Shown: positions 1-9,058 of the stretch, in pieces
Numbering within the stretch: the first letter of the stretch is position 1
Layout of the letters: each line of letters starts with the position of its first letter
Source: Leptolyngbyaceae cyanobacterium MO_188.B28
GTDB lineage: Bacteria; Cyanobacteriota; Cyanobacteriia; Phormidesmidales; Phormidesmidaceae
Reading direction: 5' to 3'
Length of the DNA stretch: 49,433 nucleotides
Assembly: GCA_030065175.1 (NCBI GenBank)
Contig: JASJDH010000004.1
Location: 1-49,433, forward strand
The notes under the pieces: generated by a model
Database searches by the model: none
What the model saw: only the letters and a program-made list of their open reading frames with translations
Told to the model about the DNA's origin: nothing
Position numbers and translations under genes: made by a program

Positions 1-373
1 GGGATTCGCCCCCTAGCTACTCTGGGGAGAACGGATGGCTGAGGGGCCGCAGATTGAGGCAGGGGTGAAATGAGGGAGGCGATCGCCCGCAGGCCAATTA
101 GCCCTAATTTCTTAAATAGTTTTTGCAGGTGAGCAGTTACCAACTTTTGAGACCGGGTAGACGACACCTTATCTATATTGAGCGATCAATCGACCGCAGC
201 AAATTATTTTTGACGAGACCTACGCTCCGATGAACAACTGCAGCTGTTTATCATCGACTCGAACCACAAGGTGAATATTTAGTGAGTTACTGTTATATCG
301 TCAGCGTTTTTTGAAATGAAGCGTCGCCAGGGTGTGGGAATTCTAGAAGTAATAGAACCTTTACACCGCTTAT
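1..373. other. Gene-free left edge
   Basis: No convincing coding frame was found on either strand; all frames are closed by frequent stops. A HIP1 palindrome (GCGATCGC) lies near position 80, which is typical of cyanobacterial DNA. The stretch probably holds the promoter of the VanZ-like gene and the 3' flank of a gene outside the window. Confidence 0.5.
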
Positions 374-775
374 ATGAAATTTTCCAGCCAAAACTCACCG
401 AAATTAGGTTTAAACCTCATTTCAGCCTTTTACTTATTCCTTTTCCTCACTATCCTAGTTCTTGCTTATACCGGACAACTGCCGACTCACCGAATCTTGG
501 TTATTCCTTATGCCGACAAAATTGGGCATGTCGTTCTTTATTGCATCGCTGCTTATATGGGACATCGGGTTCTAAGACACCGTCATATACCATTCTTAGG
601 CCTAGCAGTCCCCTTATTTCCCCTACTCTTTGGCCTGTTCACACTTGTGGAAGAAGGGGCGCAAGGACTGGCCCCCAATCGAACGTTAGATGGAATAGAT
701 TTAGTCGCCAGCCTGATCGGCGTATGGCTCGGTTATTGGCTGGCAGAGCAACACAAAGTTGAGGATAACGCTTAA
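374..775 (+). CDS. VanZ-like integral membrane protein
   Basis: This is a 133-residue hydrophobic protein with about four membrane segments. The segment pattern and the motif IPYADKIGHVVLYCIAAYMG, followed by a short loop and EEGAQ, fit the VanZ-like family (KxxHxxxY core, then ExxQ about 60 residues on). VanZ in enterococci gives low-level teicoplanin resistance; the role of the cyanobacterial members is unknown. It stands alone and faces a minus-strand gene, with a shared hairpin between them. A longer overlapping frame from 316 is in another register and lacks family features, so it was discarded. Confidence 0.75.
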   Translation: MKFSSQNSPKLGLNLISAFYLFLFLTILVLAYTGQLPTHRILVIPYADKIGHVVLYCIAAYMGHRVLRHRHIPFLGLAVPLFPLLFGLFTLVEEGAQGLAPNRTLDGIDLVASLIGVWLGYWLAEQHKVEDNA

Positions 776-789
776 ATTCATTCATCAAT

Positions 790-824
790 ACCCTCAAGAG
801 CCTCTGTTGCAGACTCTTGAGGGT
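790..824. terminator. Hairpin between convergent genes
   Basis: An 11-bp perfect inverted repeat (ACCCTCAAGAG at 790-800 and its complement at 814-824) with a 13-nt loop lies between the VanZ-like gene and the convergent gene ending at 882. There is no strong T-run on either side. It is probably a bidirectional terminator or an RNA 3'-end stabiliser. Confidence 0.5.
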
Positions 825-881
825 TAAGCCCATCACGATTGAAATTTGGATTAGAAAGGTAGGTTGTCTTTGTTGAACACA

Positions 882-1712
882 CTATCTTCCAGAATTAGAC
901 ATGGATTCATCAGAGCTGGTGGGAGCTTCACTGAAAACGTTGGATTGACTGAAATCTAGAGCATCAATATCCAACTGGACAGCCGACTTGGAACCAACGC
1001 CCAAAAGATTGACGCTTGGCATTGAGTTGCCAAGCTGACTATCATTGCTGAAAATAGCCTCTCGGAATTCAGCTTTAATCAATTTAGGATCCAACCGATC
1101 AACCCCAGTTAGCTGATTTCCAAAGAGGTCAATTCCACTCAGGCTAAGGGGGGTGTCATTGGCAATGAACAAGCCCCTCGAAAGGGCTTGCCCCTGATGG
1201 GACAAGAGCGCTTGGGAGAGTACGCCCTTGGACACAAAACTGATGGGATCGCCTTCACCATGCTGAGCGCCCAACAGATCGATTTGACTGCTTGGGGGAA
1301 TCGCGTTGACGCGCTCTACCTCGCCATGTGAGCGAATTAAATCCGCCCTTTTCAAAGATTTAAGCAGCGCTCCTCTAATCGGCCTGTCCAACCAGGATAA
1401 TTCAGTATCAGGCGTGGGTTCAGTATGGACCAGCTCTCCATCAATTAGGTCAGACTCAGACAGGCCCGGATTGGTTGACGCCTTAACAGAGTTGGGGGAG
1501 CTAGGGACGGCTACGACGTCTTGAGTGATCGATGAGGTCTTTTTCTGTTGCTTTTGAGTGACTTGGTCATGCACAAAAAAAGCGCCAGCAATTAACACGA
1601 CTGGAATCATCAGTAACTCAAGCTGATTCCAAAGGGGTTTGCGCCTTCTTTTAGATCCAGTGAATTGGAAAATCCGTTGTCCTTCGGAGCGAGGTATTTT
1701 TGCCATCGTCAT
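882..1712 (-). CDS. Membrane-anchored protein of unknown function
   Basis: The protein has 276 residues. A basic N-terminus (RRRK at about 22-25) leads into one membrane segment (about 31-47, LELLMIPVVLIAGAFFV), then a long polar region of low similarity to known domains. Parts of the C-terminal half, such as LIKAEFREAIF and stretches with spaced A/L-F/L, look like a worn pentapeptide-repeat solenoid. It lies about 220 bp downstream of an exported pentapeptide protein on the same strand. The start could be the ATG at 1712 or the one at 1706 (MAKIPRSEG). No function is proposed. Confidence 0.65.
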   Translation of the reverse strand: MTMAKIPRSEGQRIFQFTGSKRRRKPLWNQLELLMIPVVLIAGAFFVHDQVTQKQQKKTSSITQDVVAVPSSPNSVKASTNPGLSESDLIDGELVHTEPTPDTELSWLDRPIRGALLKSLKRADLIRSHGEVERVNAIPPSSQIDLLGAQHGEGDPISFVSKGVLSQALLSHQGQALSRGLFIANDTPLSLSGIDLFGNQLTGVDRLDPKLIKAEFREAIFSNDSQLGNSMPSVNLLGVGSKSAVQLDIDALDFSQSNVFSEAPTSSDESMSNSGR

Positions 1713-1930
1713 TTCTTAGGCGATTCGACATACCAAACAGAACGTTATTGATGCAACCCCTGGAAATCAAACTCCTGATTGGATCAGGCAAGCACTCACC
1801 CGGCTAAACCTACGGCTTCCTTGTGAAGATTTAGTTTTCTCACGCCAAGTCAATTCAAGTATTGTAATGTTGCGCAAAGGACTTGGGGATTAATTGAGTT
1901 CAAGATTTCATGTCGATCAAGATGAAACGT

Positions 1931-2581
1931 TTATCTTTGCGGTAAACTCTCTTGACAAAATTGCTCTTGTCCATTTGTTAAGGTGGCGCCACAGAAAATA
2001 GTTGACTCTGAGGTCACTACGTTATTCAACCGAGTTCCTTGTAGGTTTGATTGACTAAAGTCTGAATGGGTTAGATTAGCGCCGCTTAGATTAGCTTGAG
2101 ACAGGTCAGCCAGCCGAAAGTTACTCCAGAGCAAGTTAGCTTCGCTGAGGTTTGCTTGACGTAAGTCGGCGCCGCTGAAATTGGCGCCCCGAAGGTTAGC
2201 CCCAGAGAGATTGGCGCCCTGAAGATTAGCTCCGCTCAGATCAGCGCCAGAGAGATTAGCATTGCTGAAATCTACGCCCCGTAGGTCGGCGCCGCTGAGA
2301 ATACTGAGTCGAGCATTCGCTTCACTCATGTCGCTATCTCTGAAGTCAGCGCGACTGAGATTGAGGTGCCTCAAATCGGCGCCCCTTAAGTCGGCCTGTT
2401 TCATCCGCAAACGCTGCAAGCTGAGTCGATTAGAACGAGTTCTTTGAAGAGAGGCCAGTTCCGAATTGGGGGGTTGTAGATAAGCTGCTACAACACTAAC
2501 GTTTGCCTCACTGGAGTTTATGGCTCGGGCTGGAACCGCAAAACTTAAGGGAATCAGAAGCGAGATCGCTAGCTTTTTCAA
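1931..2581 (-). CDS. Exported pentapeptide-repeat protein
   Basis: The protein has 216 residues. A signal peptide (MKKLAISLLIPLSFAVPARA, cleavage probably after ARA) is followed by about 25 tandem A(D/N)LxX pentapeptides (about residues 58-185, such as LSGADLSGANLQGANLSGAN), which fold into a right-handed beta-helix. The C-terminal cap carries two cysteines (FCGATL, QFCQES) that could form a disulfide in the lumen or periplasm. The 15-bp DNA periodicity is obvious. Related cyanobacterial proteins are often lumenal and of unknown role. Confidence 0.85.
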   Translation of the reverse strand: MKKLAISLLIPLSFAVPARAINSSEANVSVVAAYLQPPNSELASLQRTRSNRLSLQRLRMKQADLRGADLRHLNLSRADFRDSDMSEANARLSILSGADLRGVDFSNANLSGADLSGANLQGANLSGANLRGANFSGADLRQANLSEANLLWSNFRLADLSQANLSGANLTHSDFSQSNLQGTRLNNVVTSESTIFCGATLTNGQEQFCQESLPQR

Positions 2582-3710
2582 AGCTATTATCCTTTGTCAA
2601 AGATTAACTATTCGTCTGTCATTAGTTAGGTGATTAACTAACAGCAGAAAATTCTTTTAGCAGAGGAATCCGCCAGATAGTGAAGGAGAATTCAGCGTAT
2701 TGCAGACTTCTAACTTACCCAAACTGGGGTCATTTTCCCCACAGAATTTTTCCGCTTTGATTACACCCCAATAATTGAATCAATTATTAGGTTCACCCGT
2801 CCCAGTTCTTTGTTTCATTGATCACTTTTTTCTGATTTATGTTCCAGTTTTCCGGTAATCGCACATCAAAAATACCTGTTCTTCATGCTCCTTACATCTG
2901 TATCTTTATGCTCTTGATATCAATCGTCCATCAATCGATAACAGGGGCTTATCCCCGACATGTCCTGCAAGATGAGGCCACAGAATACAAACCACCGCTA
3001 TGAACAATGGATTCTATCTCTGTATGGAAAACCAATCAAGCGATACGGGCTTAAATGAGCTATTTATCTAAGCATCTCGAATAAAAATACAAGCTCAAAC
3101 CAGTTAATTATGAATGAATAAAAATTTCTTTCCAGGCTAATTAAAGATCCCTGATCAACATCAATATTTGAATATTTGCTCTAGCCGCTCAATCTTTTGT
3201 TCTAGTGATTATCGATATTTTTCCACGATCTCTTCGTTCCCAAATTTCCCTCTGTCCTGTAACTCATTTTGGCGCCTGGTTATTTACTCCCGAATGGCGC
3301 CACCGATGGCGTCATATTCTTGGCGGGGAAGCAGCTTCAGCTCTCCTCTTCCAACTTTCTCAGCTAGGTGAGAGCGGCTCCCAACGCCCAACTCAAGCGC
3401 CATTTTCTCAAGCCCGAGGGTAGCCCTACGTTGAATTAGCAATAACCTGTTCAGGTTAACCCGACTTCAGCAAATCTTCTAACCAGCGCTCTTATTTTCC
3501 AAGCCAGACTTCAACAATTTCTTCGCTATTAGCTTTACTCAAGCTTGGAGACTATTTTCCACGGTAGGTCGGTTAGGGTGATACAGGCAATGCGCCAACA
3601 AGAAGAACCAGTCTTGTTGTAGGGTAATTAAAGTGGTCGAGTGTATTCCTCACCCAACCAATTCCCTTAATCGCAGGGAACATAATTTTTTAATTTTGAA
3701 GAGAAAATCA
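2582..3710. other. 1.1 kb region without an intact gene
   Basis: No intact gene was recognised. It holds a perfect 9-bp dyad with one central base at 2770-2788 (AATAATTGA/TCAATTATT). A 7-bp inverted pair TTAGTTA/TAACTAA at 2622-2641 lies upstream of the pentapeptide gene, with a second GATTAACTA copy at 2602; either could bind a regulator. A probable decayed minus-strand frame occupies about 3161-3403. The remainder is AT-rich with no signal I could support. Confidence 0.5.
3161..3403 (-). pseudogene. Probable decayed reading frame (unknown family)
   Basis: Reading the minus strand from an ATG at 3401-3403 gives coding-like text (GRGELKLLPRQEYDAIGGAI) to a TAA at 3284-3286. The same register then continues with ELQDRGKFGNEEIVEKY to a second TAA at 3209-3211, and with the coiled-coil-like SLEQKIERLEQIFKY to a TGA at 3161-3163. 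Charged, heptad-like composition across two in-frame stops suggests a degraded gene rather than chance, but I do not recognise the family. The frame is also open upstream to about 3475. Confidence 0.3.
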
Positions 3711-4040
3711 ATGGTGCGCCAAGGTGAAGGACAAGTCGCTAAGGTCTTTGCTACCGCTATCATCTGGGCCTTTGCAACGGGAATGCTAGGGATTTGTGTT
3801 CCCTTAGTCAACTCAACCAATAGCGGTGTGATACTCCCTTTTCTGGCGATACTCGGGGCAAGTGTAAGCACCATCGTGGTTTGGCGGCCTCCAAACCCTC
3901 GAGTCCGCCAATTGACAGAAAAAGTGGCCAATCTTCAAACCTTAGAGCAACGGGTGAAAAATCTAGAGGCGATTTGCAGCAGTCCGGAATTTGATCTCCA
4001 GAAGGCGCTCAAGCAGATAGAGTCCAAAGATAGACTCTAG
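3711..4040 (+). CDS. Small two-helix membrane protein with coiled-coil tail
   Basis: The protein has 109 residues. Two membrane segments (about 7-30 and 37-56) are followed by [11 protein letters not shown] and a coiled coil (about 65-90, [20 protein letters not shown]). The ATG at 3711, preceded by a GAAGAGA-type ribosome site, is preferred over an in-frame GTG at 3633, whose extra 26 residues look non-coding. It resembles small membrane proteins conserved among cyanobacteria, but no named family was recognised. It is the first of three same-strand genes ahead of tenA. Confidence 0.6.
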   Translation: MVRQGEGQVAKVFATAIIWAFATGMLGICVPLVNSTNSGVILPFLAILGASVSTIVVWRPPNPRVRQLTEKVANLQTLEQRVKNLEAICSSPEFDLQKALKQIESKDRL

Positions 4041-4147
4041 CTTCCCCTGGGCTTGTCGGCAGCCAAACGTCCCATTGGCGAGCTTGGGATGAGAGGATGG
4101 GGGGACACTTCGTTAAAGCTCTGATACTTGAGGATAAGTATTTGGTA

Positions 4148-4666
4148 ATGATGCGCAGGAATCTCACTCGTCTAAAAGGTGCGGCGAGTATTCTACTGTC
4201 TTTATTCCTGATGGTTTTGGGATTATTGCTGAGCGTCCATCCCGCCCAAGCTCAGGAAAATACGGTCGATTACACCCTAACTGATCTCCAGTTTCGAGAT
4301 TTTTCCAACAAAGATTTGCAGCGCACCTCTTTCGCAGGCGCCGACATGACCGGGGCCAATTTCCAAGGCGCAAATCTTAAAGGGGCGATCCTGACGAAGG
4401 GCTCATTTCTGCGGGCGGATCTAACGGGCGCTAATCTGTCAGGCACATTTGCGGATCGAGTGGTGTTTGCGGAAGCCAATTTGACCAACGCTATTTTTAC
4501 GGACGCGATCGCCACCAGCACCATTTTCCCTGACGCCGTTATTACAGGCGTAGACTTTTCTGACTCGATTCTGGACCGTTATCAAGTAAACCAGTTGTGC
4601 AAACGGGCGGATGGCGTCAATCCCATCACTGGCGTATCCACTCAGGAGAGTTTAGGTTGCCCTTAA
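4148..4666 (+). CDS. Thylakoid-lumen-type pentapeptide-repeat protein
   Basis: The protein has 172 residues from the ATG at 4148. A signal peptide ends in HPAQA-QE (about residue 36). About a dozen pentapeptides follow ([20 protein letters not shown], then imperfect copies). The C-terminus, [18 protein letters not shown], has the two-cysteine cap seen in lumenal pentapeptide proteins of cyanobacteria and chloroplasts (TL17/TL20.3-like). The frame is open to 4097, but the signal peptide fits the later start. tenA follows within 30 bp, so the two may be co-transcribed. Confidence 0.8.
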   Translation: MMRRNLTRLKGAASILLSLFLMVLGLLLSVHPAQAQENTVDYTLTDLQFRDFSNKDLQRTSFAGADMTGANFQGANLKGAILTKGSFLRADLTGANLSGTFADRVVFAEANLTNAIFTDAIATSTIFPDAVITGVDFSDSILDRYQVNQLCKRADGVNPITGVSTQESLGCP

Positions 4667-4693
4667 GACTTGAGTTTAAATGTCTTTAATCCA

Positions 4694-5317
4694 ATGTCTT
4701 TAAACTGTCAGACGTTATTACACAATCATCCTCAAGCCTGGCAATCAGCAACCATCCATCCCTTTTTAGAGCAATGTAAATTGGGAACGATTTTGCCGAG
4801 CCAATTCAACACCTGGCTTGTCCAGGATTATCTATTTGTGGTGGAGTTTACCCGCATGGCGGCTCGGCTGCTTGCCAGCGCCCCCGCCCAACACTTCGAC
4901 ATTATTCTGGCTGGCCTCGCCGCCCTCAAAGACGAACTGAATTGGTTTAGAGCCAAAGCCAGTGAACGACAGCTGAATTTGGCGACGCCGCCTCAACCCG
5001 CCTGTCGCCAATATTGCCAGTTTATGGAGCAACTCTCAACCTTGCCTTACGCTGTCCAAGCCACTGCCTTTTGGTCGATTGAGTCGGCTTATAACCAAGG
5101 CTGGCGGCTGCCTGGCCCCATGCCGGAACCCTACTGCGAATTTGCCGATCGTTGGGGAAATTCGGGGTTTACAGAATATGTTCAACTCCTAGAGCAGCAA
5201 GCTGACGAAGCGCTCAGTTTGGCTGAAGATAGAATCCAGGAACAGGCCGAAACCACTTTCTTAGGGGTCGCTAAATTAGAACAGGCATTTTGGCAGATGG
5301 CGTTTACAGCCGTTTGA
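4694..5317 (+). CDS. tenA: TenA family protein (thiaminase II-like)
   Basis: This is a 207-residue all-helical protein. Family marks include FLEQCKLGTI near the N-terminus, WLVQDYLFV (the Asp and Tyr that bind the pyrimidine), FWSIESAYNQGW and a C-terminal LEQAFWQMAF holding the expected active-site Glu. The mid-protein Cys of classical TenA_C enzymes is not apparent, which suggests the TenA_E class. That class releases or salvages aminopyrimidines from degraded thiamin. The ATG at 4694 is preferred to an upstream TTG at 4670 because it matches the family's usual N-terminus. No TPP riboswitch was seen upstream. Confidence 0.8.
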   Translation: MSLNCQTLLHNHPQAWQSATIHPFLEQCKLGTILPSQFNTWLVQDYLFVVEFTRMAARLLASAPAQHFDIILAGLAALKDELNWFRAKASERQLNLATPPQPACRQYCQFMEQLSTLPYAVQATAFWSIESAYNQGWRLPGPMPEPYCEFADRWGNSGFTEYVQLLEQQADEALSLAEDRIQEQAETTFLGVAKLEQAFWQMAFTAV

Positions 5318-5472
5318 TGGCCCTCAGCGCACTTCTTAATTGCGTTTTCTCTGACGACTGATGACTCTGTGTCCATCGGCCATCCCTACCTATCTTTCTC
5401 AGGGTATGTTTGTCTAGAATCTAGGGGTATGAAGCCGTTAAATCGTCCCCTGTTTTTTTGGAGGAAGCTTCC

Positions 5473-6198
5473 ATGAGTAATACCAGTAACTTCCGCGAGG
5501 CCATGCGGAAGGCCCAAGGTCAAAGTTTGATTGGGCCTAACGTGATCGCGAATGCGCTGCCCTTCGTTGGGGCGGGATTGGTGCTAACCGCGATCGGAAC
5601 CTACGGTGGACTGGGCGTCATTAATTCTAACCCCAGTATCTTTATGCCCACATTTATAGGGGCCCTGGTGCTGGAGTTAATTCTCTTTTTTGTAGCTCGT
5701 GGGGTAGCTGAACAAGGCAATAACAGTACGGCGCTGCCCCTCTTGGCCACCTATAGTCTTCTTTCGGGATACACCCTAAGCGGTCTCGTCTATGTCGCCC
5801 TGAGCAATCAACAAGTGGGCATTTCGGGCGTTGGGTTCGCCGCCCTAGGGTGTGGCGTCACCTTTATCGCCGCCCGTCAAATTGGCTCGAACTTATCTGA
5901 TGAAGATGGGATGGCCCTCACTCAGACCGTTCGTCTTGGGGTGATCGCCCTATTTGTGGTCTTAATTGGTCAATTCCTCTTTGCAATTTTCGGCGGACAT
6001 ACTCCGCAATTTTTAGAAATCGCAATCTCAGCTATCGGGGTGCTGCTGTTTGCCGGCGCCGCCGTTGTCGATTTCTATATTCTGCCTCGCACCTACCAGG
6101 ATGAGCAGTATCTGCCTGCCGCCCTGTCGATGTACTTGACCTATATCAATCTGTTCATTTTTATCCTGAGATTATTGATTGCAATGAATCGGGATTAG
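5473..6198 (+). CDS. Bax inhibitor-1/YccA-like membrane protein
   Basis: The protein has 241 residues and about seven membrane helices. The helix spacing and the C-terminal pair of helices around VDFYILPRTYQDEQYLPAAL and YLTYINLFIFILRLL fit the Bax inhibitor-1 (YccA/YetJ) superfamily. Some members of that superfamily conduct calcium. The start at 5473 follows a strong GGAGGAAG ribosome site. The gene has its own promoter region, and a GC-rich hairpin follows the stop. The substrate or partner cannot be read from the sequence. Confidence 0.75.
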   Translation: MSNTSNFREAMRKAQGQSLIGPNVIANALPFVGAGLVLTAIGTYGGLGVINSNPSIFMPTFIGALVLELILFFVARGVAEQGNNSTALPLLATYSLLSGYTLSGLVYVALSNQQVGISGVGFAALGCGVTFIAARQIGSNLSDEDGMALTQTVRLGVIALFVVLIGQFLFAIFGGHTPQFLEIAISAIGVLLFAGAAVVDFYILPRTYQDEQYLPAALSMYLTYINLFIFILRLLIAMNRD

Positions 6199-6223
6199 AC
6201 CTGAATAATATGGATGGACGGTC

Positions 6224-6264
6224 CAGGGGGGCGCTAGTTCTACCTGTTTCAAGCTGCCCCCCTG
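6224..6264 (+). terminator. GC-rich hairpin after the BI-1-like gene
   Basis: Perfect 9-bp arms CAGGGGGGC (6224-6232) and GCCCCCCTG (6256-6264) lie 26 bases after the stop codon. No T-run follows, so it may stabilise or end the transcript. Confidence 0.4.
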
Positions 6265-6423
6265 CCATCGACTTACAGGATAAGGCAAAACTCTAGGCCT
6301 CAAGCCGCCAGGGTTTAGTTGTTAGCGCCAGGTTTCTGCGTCTATGATTGCTAATGTCTAGTCTCTTCTAGTCACAAAATTATTTTGCATCTCTCATCTA
6401 CTCCACATCCTCTTGAATTAACC

Positions 6424-7549
6424 ATGCTTGAAACGCTAGAAATTAAACGAGACGTCGAAACGTTGTCTGAGCGCCTGGGTAAAACTCAGGAGTATCTTTG
6501 ACCTTCCTGCGCTGAAGGCTAGAATCCACGACCTGGAGCAGTTAGCGGCACAACCTGACTTATGGGATAACCAATCTTCCGCCCAAAAGGTTTTGCAAGA
6601 ACTGAATGATTGTAAATCCTATCTAAGCCAACTCGATCAGTGGCGGCAGAGTCTAGAAGACACAGAAGCAATTCTGGAGTTGTTAGAACTGGAGTCCGAT
6701 GAAACCTTGCTTCAGGAAGCCCAAGATAATGTCATTCAGCTGAACCAGGCCCTGGATCAATGGGAACTGCAGCAACTCCTATCCGGTCCCTACGACAATA
6801 GCGGCGCAGTGCTAACCATCAACGCCGGCGCAGGCGGTACTGATGCTCAAGATTGGGCGGAGATGATGCTGAGGATGTACACCCGTTGGGGTGAACGGCA
6901 GAGGTATCAAGTTAAGCTGGTTGAACTCTCTGAAGGGGATGAGGCGGGGCTAAAGTCCGCCACATTGGAAATAGTCGGTCGGTATGCCTATGGCTACCTC
7001 AAGTCAGAAAAGGGGACGCATCGACTGGTGCGCATTTCGCCTTTTAACGCCAATGGGAAGAGACAAACCAGCTTCGCAGGGGTTGAGGTGATGCCAATTT
7101 TAGATCAAGATGTCGAGATTGAAATTCCTGAGAAGGATTTGGAAATCAAAACCTCTCGATCGGGCGGCGCGGGCGGTCAGAATGTTAACAAAGTAGAAAC
7201 TGCCGTTCGGATTACCCACCTCCCAACAGGGCTTTCTGTCCGCTGCACCCAAGAGCGATCGCAGCTGCAGAATCGCGAGAAAGCTTTGGTCATTTTAAAG
7301 GCCAAACTGCTGGTTATCGCCCAAGAGCAACGCGCCAAAGAAATCGCCGACATTCGAGGCGACATGGTAGAAGCCGCTTGGGGCAATCAAATCCGCAACT
7401 ATGTCTTCCATCCCTATCAAATGGTGAAAGATCTGCGTACTGGGCTAGAAACAACAGGGGTGAATGACGTCATGGCGGGCGAAATTGATCCCTTCATCCA
7501 AGCTTTTCTTCGTCAAGAGAATCAACTAACCCAAAGTCCCACAGTCTAG
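6424..7549 (+). CDS. prfB: Peptide chain release factor 2, programmed +1 frameshift
   Basis: Codons 1-25 run from the ATG at 6424 to an in-frame UGA at 6499-6501. The classic shift site is present: Shine-Dalgarno-like AGGAG (6488-6492), TAT, then CTT-TGA-C. After slipping one base the frame continues from GAC at 6500 to 7549, giving about 374 residues, close to the family's 365. The shifted frame has the SPF anticodon-like motif ([16 protein letters not shown]) and the GGQ catalytic loop ([15 protein letters not shown]). RF2 ends translation at UGA and UAA and controls its own level through this shift. It is not a pseudogene. It leads a same-strand block with DUF3285, ybeY, dgkA and trpG. Confidence 0.96.
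6488..6501 (+). promoter_or_regulatory. prfB programmed frameshift site
   Basis: AGGAG, a three-base spacer, CTT and then UGA followed by C form the standard RF2 autoregulatory +1 shift. When RF2 is scarce, UGA decoding is slow, the ribosome slips from CUU to UUU, and full-length RF2 is made. Confidence 0.95.
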
Positions 7550-7570
7550 CCACAATTACTCTGAACTGAT

Positions 7571-7792
7571 ATGAACGACCCTTCAAATCCTGAACCCATA
7601 CCCACCCAAAAATCCGTCGCCGTCGAACCGCCGCCGTCGCAATCAACTAAGGCGAACGAGCCCCCTCCTAGCTTTGTCAAGCTAGCAATGCGTAACATGG
7701 TCAAAAAGGGTGGGAAATCACTCTTTCATTTCACGCTCACATCGGCAGGACTCTTAGCTGTTCTAGTCGGCTTGGCCTATCTAACACGCTAG
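7571..7792 (+). CDS. DUF3285-like small membrane protein
   Basis: The protein has 73 residues: a proline-rich N-terminal half, then SFVKLAMRNMVKKGGKSLFH leading into one C-terminal membrane helix. This matches the cyanobacterial DUF3285 family, usually found between prfB and ybeY as here. Its function is unknown. It starts 21 bases after prfB and ends just before ybeY, so it is probably co-transcribed. Confidence 0.75.
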   Translation: MNDPSNPEPIPTQKSVAVEPPPSQSTKANEPPPSFVKLAMRNMVKKGGKSLFHFTLTSAGLLAVLVGLAYLTR

Positions 7793-7802
7793 TTTGTGGG
7801 TC

Positions 7803-8348
7803 ATGGGTACTGGGAATATGCATACTCCAGCCGATTCTGACGCATCTACCGCCGCCAATTTAAGCATTGATGCGACTGTTCAGACCAACGCCGCCAATGA
7901 AGACATTTTGAAAGTCACGCCGGAAACTGATTGGCAGGACTGGTTTCAAACCTGGCTCAGCTTTCTCAGGGTCGAACTTTCCCCCATTCAGTCCTATGAA
8001 TTGAGTTTACAGTTGGTGAGTGATTCAGACATCCGACAGTTAAATGCCCATTATCGTCAGAAAGACCAACCGACAGATGTGTTAGCGTTTGCCGCTCTGG
8101 AGTCCATCACGTCTCAACCCACAGAACTGTGGAGTACGTTTCCGGTCTGCTTAGGAGATATTGTCATCTCCGTTGAAACTGCCCAGCGTCAATCAAAACA
8201 AGCAAACCGCTCACTCAAACAGGAGCTAGCTTGGTTAGCAGCCCATGGTTTACTCCATCTCCTAGGTTGGGATCATCCGAACGAAGAAAGGTTAATCGAA
8301 ATGCTAAATAAACAGACCCAACTTTTACAGAAAATAAGCCTGATTTAG
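7803..8348 (+). CDS. ybeY: Endoribonuclease YbeY
   Basis: The protein has about 181 residues. The zinc-binding motif HGLLHLLGWDH is intact near the C-terminus, preceded by the family's QLNAHYRQKDQPTDVLAF strand. YbeY takes part in 16S rRNA 3'-end maturation and ribosome quality control. The first ~35 residues are a non-conserved extension. ATGs at 7803 and 7818 are both possible starts, as is a TTG at 7794. It follows the DUF3285 gene by about 10 bases. Confidence 0.9.
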   Translation: MGTGNMHTPADSDASTAANLSIDATVQTNAANEDILKVTPETDWQDWFQTWLSFLRVELSPIQSYELSLQLVSDSDIRQLNAHYRQKDQPTDVLAFAALESITSQPTELWSTFPVCLGDIVISVETAQRQSKQANRSLKQELAWLAAHGLLHLLGWDHPNEERLIEMLNKQTQLLQKISLI

Positions 8349-8483
8349 GGATTATTGAGACTACATCCGTCTATACTTTACAAGAGATATATAAAAAACT
8401 TAATAGTCAATTCGCTGACACTCCCTCGCTACGGGTATTCTGTTTTGACAGCTGTCCTCATACTTTCCCTCTAGCTTACTATT

Positions 8484-8999
8484 GTGCCTAAAGGTTTAAG
8501 ACCTAATTCTGCGGTTAACCCGTCTGCTAAGACGTCATCTTCCCAAGACCTATCTCAGTCGTCCTCAGACCAGTCTTTAAACACCGCTAATCCCAATCGG
8601 GAATTATCTTGGAAGGTTGCATCCAATCTGCTTGTCAGCTTCAAATATGCTTGGGCTGGAGTGAGTTACGCCTTCATTACCCAACGAAATTTCCGGATTC
8701 ATATTGGGGTGGCGACACTTGCCCTCAGCTTAAGTTTTTTACTCAAACTTAGTCTTGTCAAAATTTCCATCATCACGCTGACCATCGGAGCCGTGTTGAC
8801 CATGGAATTGTTAAACACCGCCCTTGAATCAGTGGTTGATCTCACGGTTCAGCAGAGTTATCACGAATTAGCTAAGATCGCCAAAGATTGCGCCGCGGCG
8901 GCTGTACTGATATCAGCGCTCGTCGCGGTGTTAATCGCGGGATTACTGATCGTCCCTCCCCTATTAGACTGGGTGCGCTCTAGCTTACTTTTCTCCTAA
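8484..8999 (+). CDS. dgkA: Diacylglycerol kinase
   Basis: The protein has 171 residues with a GTG start. After a ~45-residue polar N-terminal extension comes the DgkA domain: an amphipathic NFRIHIGVA segment, three membrane helices, and the motif ELLNTALESVVDL containing the Glu residues that bind Mg-ATP. It phosphorylates diacylglycerol or undecaprenol at the membrane. It belongs to the prfB-trpG block; spacings (about 135 bp before, 60 bp after) allow co-transcription or separate promoters. Confidence 0.9.
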   Translation: MPKGLRPNSAVNPSAKTSSSQDLSQSSSDQSLNTANPNRELSWKVASNLLVSFKYAWAGVSYAFITQRNFRIHIGVATLALSLSFLLKLSLVKISIITLTIGAVLTMELLNTALESVVDLTVQQSYHELAKIAKDCAAAAVLISALVAVLIAGLLIVPPLLDWVRSSLLFS

Positions 9000-9058
9000 G
9001 GTTCAAATGTCTTCCCTACAGGCGAGAATTGAAATAGTAGAGCTTTTGAAAAATCCCG

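Noticed and set aside
316-762. 148-residue frame overlapping the VanZ-like gene
   Set aside because: The alternative register has frequent Pro/Arg/Cys and no hydrophobic segments; the VanZ frame explains the DNA.
3168-3423. Two overlapping plus-strand frames of 67 and 72 residues
   Set aside because: Composition is not protein-like; the opposite strand reads more like a decayed gene.
4097-4147. Upstream extension of the lumenal pentapeptide gene
   Set aside because: It would place 17 residues before a complete signal peptide; the ATG at 4148 fits better.
4600-4700. TPP riboswitch ahead of tenA
   Set aside because: The gap to the previous gene is under 30 bp and has no thi-box (CUGAGA) pattern.
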